From assembly GCF_006538165.1 (NCBI RefSeq), contig NZ_BDLU01000062.1, forward strand, positions 1 through 55,891: a DNA stretch of 55,891 nt. Reading direction: 5' to 3'. This document shows positions 26,643 through 36,031 of this stretch, one piece after another. How positions within the stretch are numbered: position 1 is the first letter of the stretch; every line of letters begins with the position of its first letter. The notes beneath the pieces are model-generated. The model saw only the letters and a program-made list of their open reading frames with translations. It was not told where the DNA came from and made no database searches. The position numbers were made by a program, and so were the translations under genes. The stretch is from Komagataeibacter diospyri (GTDB lineage: Bacteria; Pseudomonadota; Alphaproteobacteria; Acetobacterales; Acetobacteraceae).

Positions 26643-28775
26643 ATGGATATTTCTGCACAGACAGGGCCGTCTCCCTTTCTTGTCATGGGGGACATCGCCA
26701 GGAAGGGTCCCGTCATCAGGCCTTCTGATCTGGGGGAATGTCTTTTCGATCTTTTTCATGCAGACCCTGAACTGATGCTGGTTGCAGTTGTGGGTGAGGA
26801 TGATGTGCCTGTCGGTCTGGTTGAGCGGCAGGCTTTTTTTCTGAAAGTATCAGGCAAATTCGGGCACGCGCTTTTCAACCGCCGCCCCGTCGCCTTACTG
26901 ATGGACGCCAGCCCGGTCATGATTGATGCACGGGTATCGGCATCCGATTTTACGGCCCAGACATTGATGGGTCAGCCATCCGACCTGATACGCGGTTATA
27001 TTGTTACGGAAAATGGATATTACCGGGGGACGGGATCGGCGCTGGACCTGATTAACGCATCCCATTCCCATGCGGTGGCGTCCGCCGCCAGCCTTGAAGA
27101 TGCAGCGGAAGAACTGCGCCGGGCAAATAAAAAGATATTACGCGACAAGTTATTCATTGATACGATTGTAGAAAATATCCCATCCGCCCTTGTTGTCCGT
27201 TCCGTGCGGCACGGGCATCCCGTGCTGGTCAACCGTGCGGCCGAGGAGATGATGGGATGCAGGCGTGACCTGCTGCTTGAAAAGGATACCGCGCAGGTTT
27301 TTTGTGCGGATGAAATCGGGTTTCTGCTGGTCAGCCGCCCCGATGCGGAACAGCAGGGGGTGCGTGAACAGGTCCTGTGCAACCAGCACGGCGAACAGCG
27401 CGCCATTTCCACCCGCCATGTCACGATTACGGATGAACGCGGGGGGCCGCGCTGGGAACTGTGCGTGGCCGATGATGTCACGGAAAGACGCAATGCCCAG
27501 CATCAGGTCGAACAGCTTGCGCATTATGACCCGCTGACCGGCCTTGCCAACCGTGCGCTATTCAGTTCCCGGCTGGATGCGCTGTGTGCGGGCGGGCAGG
27601 GTGCCACATTACTGTGTATCGATCTTGATTACTTCAAGACGGTCAATGACGTGTATGGCCATGCCGCAGGGGATGCGCTGCTGCGGCTGGTGGCGGAACG
27701 GCTGCGGGCATGCAGCCGACCCGAAGATCTGGTGGCCCGGCTGGGTGGGGATGAATTCGCCATTATCTGGCCGCTTGTTCCCGAACCGGTGGAACTGACA
27801 GGCCGGGCACGTGAAATTGTCGAAACCGTCAGTAAACCCTATATCATTGACGGCCATCATATTGTCATTGGCGCCAGCGTGGGTTCGGCGCTGTACCCGC
27901 AGGATGCGGATAACGCCGAAACCCTGCTGCAATATGCCGATATAGCCCTGTATCGCGCCAAATCACAGGGGCGGAATGGCTTCCAGTTCTTTGATGCGGC
28001 ATTACGTGATGAAATTCAGACGCGTGTGCGGCTGGGCAATGAATTGCGTGCCGCCATTGCCAGCAGCGAAATCAGCCTGCATTTCCAGCCCCTGTATTCA
28101 ATGCCGGGTAACCGGATCAGCGCATGTGAAGCACTGGTGCGCTGGTACCATCCCACGCACGGTATGATCCCGCCGGACCAGTTTGTGGGACTGGCGGAAG
28201 AAAACGGCCTGATTCATGATCTGGGGGAGTGGGTCCTGCGGGCGGCCTGCATGGAAGCGGTGGACTGGCCCGCACAGGTCAAGATCGCGGTGAATGTGTC
28301 CCCCATCCAGTTACGTAATCCACGTTTCCTCAGCATCGTCGAAAATGCGCTGGCGTGTTCAGGTCTTGCGCCACATCGGCTGGAAATCGAGATTACGGAA
28401 AACATCTTTGTCCAGAACAGCGCCACCAACCGCGACATCCTGAAACAACTGGGCCGGATCGGATGCAGTATCGTGCTGGATGATTTCGGCACGGGCTATT
28501 CCTCGCTGGGATACCTGCGTTCCTTCCAGTTCCAGAAAATCAAGATCGACCGTTCCTTCGTGCAGGAACTGCCCGAACGCAGCGCATCGGGCATCATACA
28601 GGCCATTATCAGCCTTGCGCAGAGCATGGATATCCCCATCACGGCGGAAGGGGTGGAAACACATGATCAGTGGGCGCACCTTAATGATCTTGGGTGCAAT
28701 CAGGTTCAGGGCTTCCTGCTGGGTCGGCCACAGCCATCCGACATGATCCGTCAGTCCATCCTTTCACATGCCTGA
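26643..28775 (+). CDS. Cyclic-di-GMP GGDEF-EAL protein with CBS-like and PAS-like N-terminus
   Basis: This 710-residue cytoplasmic protein has an N-terminal region that looks like a CBS-type pair (residues about 15-145), a PAS-like segment (160-280), a GGDEF domain with intact GGDEF at 368-372, and an EAL domain with intact EAL at 496-498, ENI, DDFGTGYSSL, KIDRSF and TAEGVE. Both active sites look complete, so it may make and degrade c-di-GMP or switch between the two. c-di-GMP activates cellulose synthase in Komagataeibacter, where DGC and PDE-A proteins share this layout. ATG 26643 has GGGGA 8 nt upstream; an in-frame GTG at 26628 is less likely. It is monocistronic, followed by a complete dispersed repeat. 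Confidence 0.92.
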   Translation: MDISAQTGPSPFLVMGDIARKGPVIRPSDLGECLFDLFHADPELMLVAVVGEDDVPVGLVERQAFFLKVSGKFGHALFNRRPVALLMDASPVMIDARVSASDFTAQTLMGQPSDLIRGYIVTENGYYRGTGSALDLINASHSHAVASAASLEDAAEELRRANKKILRDKLFIDTIVENIPSALVVRSVRHGHPVLVNRAAEEMMGCRRDLLLEKDTAQVFCADEIGFLLVSRPDAEQQGVREQVLCNQHGEQRAISTRHVTITDERGGPRWELCVADDVTERRNAQHQVEQLAHYDPLTGLANRALFSSRLDALCAGGQGATLLCIDLDYFKTVNDVYGHAAGDALLRLVAERLRACSRPEDLVARLGGDEFAIIWPLVPEPVELTGRAREIVETVSKPYIIDGHHIVIGASVGSALYPQDADNAETLLQYADIALYRAKSQGRNGFQFFDAALRDEIQTRVRLGNELRAAIASSEISLHFQPLYSMPGNRISACEALVRWYHPTHGMIPPDQFVGLAEENGLIHDLGEWVLRAACMEAVDWPAQVKIAVNVSPIQLRNPRFLSIVENALACSGLAPHRLEIEITENIFVQNSATNRDILKQLGRIGCSIVLDDFGTGYSSLGYLRSFQFQKIKIDRSFVQELPERSASGIIQAIISLAQSMDIPITAEGVETHDQWAHLNDLGCNQVQGFLLGRPQPSDMIRQSILSHA

Positions 28776-28807
28776 ACTGTTTCAAAAGCCTGTCTGTGAA
28801 ACGTAAG

Positions 28808-28886
28808 GAAATTTCTGGTGAAGCTTTTTTCAAAAAGCTTCAGAAGACGCCGCCTTTCTGAAAAAAGGCGGCACCCAGAAACTTTT
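28808..28886 (+). repeat. Dispersed three-way-junction repeat, copy 5 (complete)
   Basis: Outer arms AAATTTCTGGTG and CACCCAGAAACTTT, hairpin 1 AAGCTTTTTTCAAAAAGCTT and hairpin 2 GCCGCCTTT...AAAGGCGGC. It lies between the convergent GGDEF-EAL and ATP-grasp genes. Confidence 0.85.
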
Positions 28887-28892
28887 AATATT

Positions 28893-30221
28893 TCACAGGG
28901 CGGCCATGGGCATGTCCGTGACCATGCCTGCCCGCAGCAGCGTGGACAGTTTGCCCAGAGCTTCCCCCCGGTCCACAGACTTGCCATAGGGCATGTTGGG
29001 CCGCAGGCGTTCCTCCAGCCGCGCGACCGACCCGCGCCGGGGCCACGGACGGCGCAGCAGTTCTTCCACCAGTTCAGGGTATCGCCACGGAATGTCGATC
29101 CATGCAGCCGTGCTGTTCAGTGTCTCTGGCTCGGTGCGCAGGATCTGCGGGAACAGGGCGATCATGGTGCGTTCGTGCAGTTCCATGGCGGCGGAGGGTA
29201 CGGCCACCTGCGCCCTGCCACGCACATGCTGCAAAAGGCGGCGGATCAGGGTATTGCCGCCATGGCACAGATGCCCGATCTGGGTCAGTCGGGGATTCAT
29301 TTCTATGAAATGATAGGTGCCGGTTTTTGCGCAACGTACAAAATCCAGGCCAAAAAAACCCGACAGTTTCAATGTGGCGCAGGTGACCCGTGCCGCGCGT
29401 TCCATATCGGCGGACTGTGTGATCTCGATGACTGTCGCCGCCCCCGTGCGCCCCTGATAGGACACGACATTGACCCCAAGCGTGCCAAGCACTTCCCCCT
29501 CCCAGCAGGCCACCATGATATTGGCGGGCATGCCGGTTACATGCGCCTGTGCCATGACAGGCAGCGGACGGCGCTCTGTCGCTTCCATGAAGGAATAGAT
29601 ATCGCGGTCCGCCAGAAGCACACGCAGCGCGCAGACCATGCGCACCGGTTGTGACAGGCGATGAAAGCCGCTTTCAGCTTCCTGTTGCGTATCGGCAATC
29701 ACTACGCCGGACCCACCCCAGCTACGGTCGCGCTTGAATACCCATGGTCCGGGTGTGCTGGCGCACCATCGCCTGACATCATTCATGGTGGCAGGGTTGG
29801 TGGCGGCGGGTGTGGGAATACCCTGTTCGCGCAGGACATTGATCAGGCTGAGCCGTGTCTGAGCATAGGCGAAATATTCGTGCCGCCCCAGTGACCGTTC
29901 GATCGTGTCGCGACACAGCCGGCCCATGGCCGTTGTGGGGTCGGCTTCACCATAAACCTGGTGCAGGGTTACGACGACCCGGTCATCCGCAGGGATGATC
30001 AGGTCGGGCCGGATCTGCGCAATGGCGCCAGCCAGCGCCACGGTCGGCGCGACATAGGGATAGTTCCGTATGCTTTCGATCGCCTTCAGGCAGCGCAGGG
30101 AATGTCCCGCCGGGCAGATGGCGTGGACCTCCACCCCACTTTCGATGAATTCCACCGCGGCGCGCGTAATGGCGGACCACCACACGGAAGAGATGATGAG
30201 AACTGTAAAATCGTTTTTCAT
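28893..30221 (-). CDS. ATP-grasp family ligase
   Basis: This 442-residue soluble enzyme has a pre-ATP-grasp Rossmann-like N-terminal part (VLIISSVWWSAITRAAVEF, then RPDLIIPADDRVV) and an ATP-grasp core. PGPWVFKRDRSWGGSGVVI holds the first lysine and Gly-rich loop, and GLDFVRCAKTGTYHFIEMNPR holds the metal-binding Glu and Asn. It probably joins a carboxylate to an amine or thiol with ATP. It is encoded 53 bp downstream of a flavin oxidoreductase on the same strand, with GGAAAG ahead of the start. The pair may make a small modified metabolite. The substrate is unknown. Confidence 0.85.
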   Translation of the reverse strand: MKNDFTVLIISSVWWSAITRAAVEFIESGVEVHAICPAGHSLRCLKAIESIRNYPYVAPTVALAGAIAQIRPDLIIPADDRVVVTLHQVYGEADPTTAMGRLCRDTIERSLGRHEYFAYAQTRLSLINVLREQGIPTPAATNPATMNDVRRWCASTPGPWVFKRDRSWGGSGVVIADTQQEAESGFHRLSQPVRMVCALRVLLADRDIYSFMEATERRPLPVMAQAHVTGMPANIMVACWEGEVLGTLGVNVVSYQGRTGAATVIEITQSADMERAARVTCATLKLSGFFGLDFVRCAKTGTYHFIEMNPRLTQIGHLCHGGNTLIRRLLQHVRGRAQVAVPSAAMELHERTMIALFPQILRTEPETLNSTAAWIDIPWRYPELVEELLRRPWPRRGSVARLEERLRPNMPYGKSVDRGEALGKLSTLLRAGMVTDMPMAAL

Positions 30222-30274
30222 GTTTCGGGACTTTCCAGCTCATGTCAGGATGCAGGATCAGGCGCGCATGGGTG

Positions 30275-31510
30275 TCACGACGCGAATGCGGGCTGTGGGA
30301 CAGGCTGTGGCACGGATTGCCGCCCCAGCCGGGCGCTGAGACGGCGTGCGGCAAAGCGCGCGCCCCAGGCAAAGCGTAAAAGGGGACCAAAACTGCCTGC
30401 CGCCATGGGGCCGATGAAGTAAAGCCCGGGCACACTTGATTCAAAGCTGTGCGACAGGGCGGGCATGTTGTCTTCGGTGCGGATGGCGCGGGCCAGTACG
30501 CGGTCAAGGAATGGAATGCGTTCCACATCCACTTTGACCCCGGTGCCCAGGAAAACATGATCGACATCCACGACACGTGGCTTGCCTGCCTGTGTATCGC
30601 GGAATTCCAGATGCACGACGTTATCGTGCATCCGTGCCGATTGCAGATCGACGTTCAGCCAGATCGGCACCTGGTCGCGCACGACCTGACCTGTCACCCA
30701 CCCCGCCGCCGGTCCCAGATGGCCACGCGTAATGCGCAGGCGCAGGCGTGCGGGCAGCATGTGAAACACATCGGGCAGGTCACAGGCCATGCGTGACCGC
30801 CACCCCGTGCCCAGACCTGAAATGGGTTTCTTGAACCGGGTCCACAGCAGCTTCAGGCCGCTGATGTCGCGGGGGGGATGATTGATCCAGATCTTGGGCC
30901 TGCGGGTACAGATAAAGGTCTGTGCGCCCGCTTCATGCAGGAAACACGCCGTATCCACCGCTGACGAACCTGCCCCGATCACGGCGACTCGTTTGCCCGC
31001 GAAGCGTTCGAACGCGATTTCATCGAATGTATGGCTGATCCGCTCGGGCGGCAGGCTGCGCACGGCCGGGGGTGTATAGGCGAAATGTTCGATCCCCACC
31101 GCCATGACCACATTACGCGCCATGACGGTTTCCCCATTGTCCAGATGCACGACAAACCCTTCCAGCGTGCGCGACAGGTGCGTGACATGGCATGGTTGCA
31201 GTTGCGGCACATGGGTTTTCTGGAACGTTTCGCCATATTCCCTGAAAACCCCGGCGGGAATGGGCACCCCGATGGGGGCATAGGGATATCCCCGTTCCTT
31301 GCAGAACCGTGCAAGGGTTGACCGGCGGGCGGGGTCGAACAGGTCCAGTGCGAACCCTTCCGCCTTCAACCGCAGGCTGGCGGGGACATGTTCGCGCCAG
31401 AACCCCATCGGGCGTCCGAAAATACGAAAGTTTACTCCCCTGTCGTGCAGATGGGCAGCGAGGGAGAGTCCATAGGGGCCAGCCCCTATAATGGCTACGT
31501 CGGTATTCAT
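30275..31510 (-). CDS. FAD/NAD(P)-dependent oxidoreductase (flavin monooxygenase-like)
   Basis: This protein of about 411 residues has an N-terminal FAD-binding GxGxxG in VAIIGAGPYGLSLAAHL and a second dinucleotide (NADPH) motif in VAVIGAGSSAVDTACFL near residue 180. FLGTGVKVD and GLYFIGPMAAGSFGPLLRF lie near the C-terminus. This resembles lysine/ornithine N-hydroxylase and flavin-monooxygenase relatives. ATG 31510 is chosen over an in-frame start at 31588 because the Rossmann strand begins right after it. It is first in a two-gene leftward operon with the ATP-grasp ligase and would oxidise or N-hydroxylate a substrate for that enzyme (inference). The long AT-rich region upstream holds its promoter. 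Confidence 0.85.
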   Translation of the reverse strand: MNTDVAIIGAGPYGLSLAAHLHDRGVNFRIFGRPMGFWREHVPASLRLKAEGFALDLFDPARRSTLARFCKERGYPYAPIGVPIPAGVFREYGETFQKTHVPQLQPCHVTHLSRTLEGFVVHLDNGETVMARNVVMAVGIEHFAYTPPAVRSLPPERISHTFDEIAFERFAGKRVAVIGAGSSAVDTACFLHEAGAQTFICTRRPKIWINHPPRDISGLKLLWTRFKKPISGLGTGWRSRMACDLPDVFHMLPARLRLRITRGHLGPAAGWVTGQVVRDQVPIWLNVDLQSARMHDNVVHLEFRDTQAGKPRVVDVDHVFLGTGVKVDVERIPFLDRVLARAIRTEDNMPALSHSFESSVPGLYFIGPMAAGSFGPLLRFAWGARFAARRLSARLGRQSVPQPVPQPAFAS

Positions 31511-32522
31511 CAGAAGTCCACCAGCCAGTAAGTCCGAGAGCGGAGCGTTATTTGGTAAATGACAGGAAACGCATGTTTCTATTTGCACCGTGAACAGAAC
31601 ACGCGCACATTTTTTGCTTCAGGCCCATCAGAACCTGAAAATGATTAGAACGGACATCATGTTCCGCCACATCTTAACCATACATTTACCGTATCTCAGA
31701 CAACAATCACAAAAAAAACAGTTCGGTTCAGGAATGGCGGGACTGGTACAAATCACACACTTTCGACGGTTTTCCATGCCCTGAATCGGGCCATGATATA
31801 TTTTTGTTCATAAATTATTGTAGTCAGGGAACTTTTCTGCTGTTCGCATACTTTGTTCAGGCGGGTATTTTTTGTTCGTTACAGGGTTATTATGTATAAA
31901 ATAGAATAGAAATATTTTGTTAATTTTATGAATGCATTGATGTTGATTTTATTTTTTATTGCATACTCTTTATATTAATAATGAATTACTGTTTGAAAAA
32001 ATAAGTAATAATATTTTTTAAATGCACTTTGTAAAAATTATTTTCGAACATTTGAAAAATTTATGGAAAATAGAAATAAAACTTTTTGGTTTCTGATTTT
32101 TTTTAATATTTTCCGAAACTTCCATATGATTGCAGGATATTTCCGAAATCGATTTTTTTAACTGTCCCCAAGCCGTGCAGGGGACATAATGCATTGCGGG
32201 CAACCTGCGCCCTGAAAAGGTTGCTGCTTTCAGAACAGCTTGTTCCGCAGGACCGCCTTGTGAAACATGCTGTCCGGCCGTCGTAGAGTTTTTCGCCATG
32301 GCGACCGCTATCCCGAAAATCACCCTGAGTTCGTCTCGTGACATCTCCCTTCAGCAGGCTGGTGTCGTCGTAGTCCAACGTCCGGCGCGTGAAATCAGGA
32401 CTATCGATTGAGGCACTGGCTCGCGATATCGAACAACGAGGGCTGCTGCATGCAGGGCCTGCATGTCCGTTCCGTCGCATGGCGGCGCAGGGACTGCGAC
32501 CAGGTGCCCGCCGGCATTCGGT

Positions 32523-32636
32523 GAAAGGCTCCGCGCCGGAGAAGTGGGTCCGGGAGAAGCCCATGATGATGGGATCATTATACTGGCGCCCCTGCCCCGG
32601 ACAGGTTTGTCCGGGACCGCCTGTGCCGTCCACCAT
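32523..32636 (-). pseudogene. Possible remnant of a GH92 alpha-mannosidase gene
   Basis: On the minus strand one frame reads VDGTGGPGQTCPG and, about 10 residues on, YNDPIIMGFSRTHFSGAE. GH92 enzymes carry a DPFIGTGG.GHT.PGA motif near their N-terminus and a GFS.THLSG motif about a hundred residues later. The two motifs are almost fused here and no full-length frame continues, so this would be an internally deleted fragment. Recognition is from memory of family motifs only. Confidence 0.35.
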
Positions 32637-32781
32637 GTCGGACAGGCCGTACAGGATTGGGCAGCACTTCATGAATGGCTCCCGACGCGGCTGTAGACCG
32701 TTACGGCAGGGGCTGCTTCAGGCGGGAAACAGCACGCGCCATCGTGCCGCCTGTCGCGGAAAGTTCCTCCGCCGGAATGAA

Positions 32782-32847
32782 TTGTCAACCTGCGTTGACA
32801 AACTCACCGTATTTTCGATTGTCACGCTTGTGCGCCGGGGGCAGACT
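32782..32847 (+). promoter_or_regulatory. Promoter/operator module upstream of the two-component system
   Basis: The perfect palindrome TTGTCAACCTGCGTTGACAA (32782-32801) is followed, 37 bp after its start, by a half site TTGTCAC (32819) and, 22 bp further, by GCAGACT (32841). TTGTCA and CAGACT are 17 bp apart, as -35 and -10 would be. The same layout recurs at 36797-36862. Confidence 0.7.
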
Positions 32848-32981
32848 ATACCCATACTGCATAGGTCCTACGCGCTCCTGAAACAGTAGCGCCAGCACCA
32901 TGTAATTACAAATCAGCTGGAAGTGGAGCCCGAAAATAAAGCTTTGTCAGAGATACATTTCGATTGTCAGGTGCGTCTGTC

Positions 32982-33182
32982 ATGGCCGTACTGGCGATTG
33001 GGGCCGTGCATCTGCGTCAGGCAATATACCGGGCTGCGGGACGTTATGTGCGGTTTTTACAAAAAACGATCCATAATCAGGAAGTATTTAAGATTACGTC
33101 CGGGTTCCTGTGTCCGTCCGTGGTTCTTCTGATGTGCGGGCAGGCGATCACGCCCGACAATGCGCCGGCAAAGGGGACGTGA
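32982..33182 (+). CDS. Possible small membrane protein coupled to the histidine kinase
   Basis: This is a 66-residue frame beginning at ATG 32982 with AGGTG about 8 nt upstream and one hydrophobic segment near the C-terminus (SGFLCPSVVLLMCGQAI). Its TGA overlaps the kinase ATG as TGATG, the usual arrangement for coupled translation. It falls between the promoter module and the kinase, so it would be on the same transcript. No family is recognised. It may be a real accessory sensor or only an upstream coupling ORF. Confidence 0.35.
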   Translation: MAVLAIGAVHLRQAIYRAAGRYVRFLQKTIHNQEVFKITSGFLCPSVVLLMCGQAITPDNAPAKGT

Positions 33183-36031
33183 TGCATTTCCAGCATCTTC
33201 CGGATGGCCGGGGCTGGCATTTCTGGTCAGTAGTGATCCTGTTGGTGTCGGTTGGTCTGGTTGCGACCTTTCGCACTTCGGGGGGCGTGGCCGAGGATAT
33301 GTATCGGGCGGTCGTACGCAATGGCGTCATTGATCTCCAGCAGTGGGATGCGCGACACACCATTCCCCTTGATGGTGAATGGCAGGTTTTCTGCAGACTG
33401 GACGGGGCGCGTCTTTCCCTGCCATCGGGGGATGCGCTGGTGCCGGACGGAACGCTTCGTGTTCCTGGCCTGTGGAATGCCAGTAGCGTCTGTCGGCAGG
33501 GCAACGATAATCGACCCGCTGGATTTGGGGCCATTACCTATCGTATGGTCGTGCACCTGCCGGGTAACGTCCCGCAGCTGACACTCCAGATCCCGCAGAT
33601 CCTGTCGGCCTCGCGCGTGTGGGTGGACGGGCATGTGGTTTCCCAATCAGGGACGCCGGGCCTGCGCGCGGGCAATGAAACGCCGCGTACCCTGCTGAAT
33701 CAGCTCGTATCGATCGAACCGGGGCATTCCACGCTTACCCTCGCCGTGGAGGTTTCCAATCATTTTCATTTCGAGGGCGGGATCCTTGGTTCCGTGCTGG
33801 TCGGTGCCCATGATGACCTTTGGCAGGCCCTTGAATTCAGGCTTGTCTTTGATGCCGGGGTGTTGGGTGCGCTCCTGATCCTTGCGTTCTATATCGCGGC
33901 TTTTGGCGTGACGACCCATTCACGTGGCTGGGGCTGGCTGCTTGTACTGATCATATTCCTTGCCGCGCGGCTGGGTTGTACCAGTGGCCTGCTGACGCGG
34001 ATGTTTCCTTCGCTGTCGGCTACATTTCTCTATCGGCTGGAATATCTGACTATCTATATGTCGTGGCCGATCTATTTCCGGCTGCTGTGGGAATTTTTTC
34101 CGGGTTGTCTGCATCGTTTCGCGGGACGGTTTATCCAGGTTTCGGCGGCGATGGGATGTCTGCTGACGATCCTGACCCCGGTGGCGCTGTTTACCCGGTT
34201 TCGCGATGTTTCCATCCTGTTTTTGATATGTTCCGCCTGGTATTACACATGGTGCGTCGTCAGGGCGATCCGCAACAAGGAAATCAGCGCCGAAATCCTC
34301 GGTCTTGGTGTCGTGATCTTCATTACCTGCGTCCTGCATGACGGCATGATGTATGCCCACTGGTGGCGGTATGGAACCGACCTTGCGCCGCTTGGCGGGC
34401 TGATGCTGCTGTTCTTTCACATCATTATCCTCGGGCAGCGTTTTGTGGCGTCCCTCAGCCATGTCCGTATTCTTTCGAACGACCTTGCGCTGCTGAATGC
34501 CAGTCTGGAGGCGCAGGTATCTGAACGGACGCAGCAGATCGAACAGACGTTGGCCGAACTGCATCGCGCCAAGGACCGGGCGGAGAACGATGCACGGAAC
34601 AAGGACCGTTTTCTCGCGCATCTGAGCCATGAGGTGCGGACGCCGCTGAACGCCATATTCGGCATGACAAGCCTGATGCTGCGTGATGGCCCGCGTGAGG
34701 ACCAGAGACGCAGGCTTGAACTCATGCGGTTCGAGGGGGCGGGTCTCGTGCGGCTTCTGGATGACGTACTTGACATGTCCAGTCTGGAGACAGCCCGGAT
34801 CGAGATCGTCCATGTGCCTTTCAACCTTGAAAATCTGTGCGCACGGTTCGCGGACGTCATGGTTGAACGGTGCGCGGAAAAGGGGTTGGGTTTTACCCGC
34901 GAATTCGATTTTCTGCCCACGGCGATATCGGGCGATCCGACAAGGCTGCATCAGCTTTTGGGGAATGTTCTGGATAATGCACTGAAGTTTACGAAAACAG
35001 GGTCAGTTCGGTTTGTCGTCCGGGCATGGCGCCGTGGTCCGGGCGTGTGGGAGGTCGTATTTGAACTGACCAACACCGGCCCCGGAATTCCGCCGCATGT
35101 GCTGAACCGCGTGTTTGATGAATTCGTGCGTGGCCCGGATACGGAATTCGTGCCCGGGTCGGGACTGGGTCTTGCCATCGTCAGCAGGCTTGCGGTCGCG
35201 ATGGGCGGGCGCGTCTCGCTGGATAATATCGAAGGCGGCAGCAGGTTTACCTTCACCCTTCCCCTCAGGGAGGCCGGTGCGATCCCGGTCGGGACCACGC
35301 AGGACGCACTGACGCCCCGCGCCGGCCTGTCGGTTCTGCTGGTGGAGGACACGCCGGAAAACCGGCTGGTCATGCTGGAAATGCTTGTGCCTTACGGGAT
35401 GAATATCGTCGTCGCCGCGTCCGGGGCGGAGGCGCTGTCGCAACTGGAGGATGGATATTTCGACGTGATGCTGCTCGACATGGTGCTGCCGGACATGCCG
35501 GGAGAAGATGTGGCCCGGCATGTCCGTGCGAGTGTCGACGCCACGACGGCGGCCATGCCGATCATCGCCGTGACGGCAAACGTCATGGGGCCGGACATCG
35601 TACGTTACCGGGTGAGCGGTATTAACGAAACCGTTGCCAAGCCGGTCTCCTTCGATGTGCTTTTATCCACTATTGCCGGTCTGTGTGGTGGCGACATGCG
35701 CAGGGGGGCGGACACATCGGACGCCGGTTTTTCCATCGCGGCGGAAATGCCTGTCTTTGCCGCGGCGTGTCGGGAATGCCTGTCGGAGATACGCGACGCC
35801 ATGGCTAACGAGGACGGTGAGCGTATACGGCGCGTGGCCCACCGGATGAGGGGCAGCGCGCCGGTTTTTGGTTTTGCTGGCCTCGGGCGGATTGCGATGG
35901 ACGTCGAAAAAGTGCTGTGCGCGGATCCGGCGCGGCTGGATGTGGCGCATCACCTGATGGTGGCGCTGGAGGCGACACTTACGCGCGTCACTCCTGCCGA
36001 ACAGACCCTTTCCGGAAAAGTAGTCACATGA
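33182..36031 (+). CDS. Hybrid sensor histidine kinase with 7TMR-DISM-like sensor, REC and Hpt domains
   Basis: This is a 949-residue kinase. Order: TM1 (about residues 12-30); a periplasmic beta-rich domain (LDGEWQVFCRLDG...LRVPGLWNAS...TYRMVVHLPGN) resembling the 7TMR-DISM or GH2-type jelly roll and so possibly carbohydrate-binding; about seven TM helices (220-410); a coiled coil; HisKA with His483 in LAHLSHEVRTPLN; HATPase (NVLDNALKF, GSGLGLAIVSRLA); REC with Asp766 in LLDMVLPD; Hpt with His887 in VAHRMRGSAP. It can run a full internal phosphorelay ending on the partner regulator. ATG 33182 has AAAGGGGA upstream and overlaps the preceding small ORF. The next gene overlaps by ATGA. Confidence 0.92.
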   Translation: MHFQHLPDGRGWHFWSVVILLVSVGLVATFRTSGGVAEDMYRAVVRNGVIDLQQWDARHTIPLDGEWQVFCRLDGARLSLPSGDALVPDGTLRVPGLWNASSVCRQGNDNRPAGFGAITYRMVVHLPGNVPQLTLQIPQILSASRVWVDGHVVSQSGTPGLRAGNETPRTLLNQLVSIEPGHSTLTLAVEVSNHFHFEGGILGSVLVGAHDDLWQALEFRLVFDAGVLGALLILAFYIAAFGVTTHSRGWGWLLVLIIFLAARLGCTSGLLTRMFPSLSATFLYRLEYLTIYMSWPIYFRLLWEFFPGCLHRFAGRFIQVSAAMGCLLTILTPVALFTRFRDVSILFLICSAWYYTWCVVRAIRNKEISAEILGLGVVIFITCVLHDGMMYAHWWRYGTDLAPLGGLMLLFFHIIILGQRFVASLSHVRILSNDLALLNASLEAQVSERTQQIEQTLAELHRAKDRAENDARNKDRFLAHLSHEVRTPLNAIFGMTSLMLRDGPREDQRRRLELMRFEGAGLVRLLDDVLDMSSLETARIEIVHVPFNLENLCARFADVMVERCAEKGLGFTREFDFLPTAISGDPTRLHQLLGNVLDNALKFTKTGSVRFVVRAWRRGPGVWEVVFELTNTGPGIPPHVLNRVFDEFVRGPDTEFVPGSGLGLAIVSRLAVAMGGRVSLDNIEGGSRFTFTLPLREAGAIPVGTTQDALTPRAGLSVLLVEDTPENRLVMLEMLVPYGMNIVVAASGAEALSQLEDGYFDVMLLDMVLPDMPGEDVARHVRASVDATTAAMPIIAVTANVMGPDIVRYRVSGINETVAKPVSFDVLLSTIAGLCGGDMRRGADTSDAGFSIAAEMPVFAAACRECLSEIRDAMANEDGERIRRVAHRMRGSAPVFGFAGLGRIAMDVEKVLCADPARLDVAHHLMVALEATLTRVTPAEQTLSGKVVT

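Larger units (their letters stand above)
31511..32981. other. Long intergenic region: AT-rich stretch, decayed sequence, promoter module
   Basis: About 1.47 kb with no intact gene. From about 31790 to 32150 it is very AT-rich, unlike the chromosome. From 32150 to 32700 GC-rich sequence has competing open frames on both strands without good starts, which is the look of decayed coding DNA; one part resembles a GH92 fragment (32523-32636). The two-component promoter module lies at 32782-32847. This is consistent with an insertion-prone boundary of an accessory block. Confidence 0.55.

Noticed and set aside
28818..29654. 278-aa plus-strand frame opposite the ATP-grasp gene
   Set aside because: Its start lies in the dispersed repeat and it is antisense to a well-supported enzyme.
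32103..32672. 189-aa minus-strand frame as an intact gene
   Set aside because: Only a small part resembles a known family (GH92), the remainder has no similarity I can see, and competing frames exist, so I call only a fragment.
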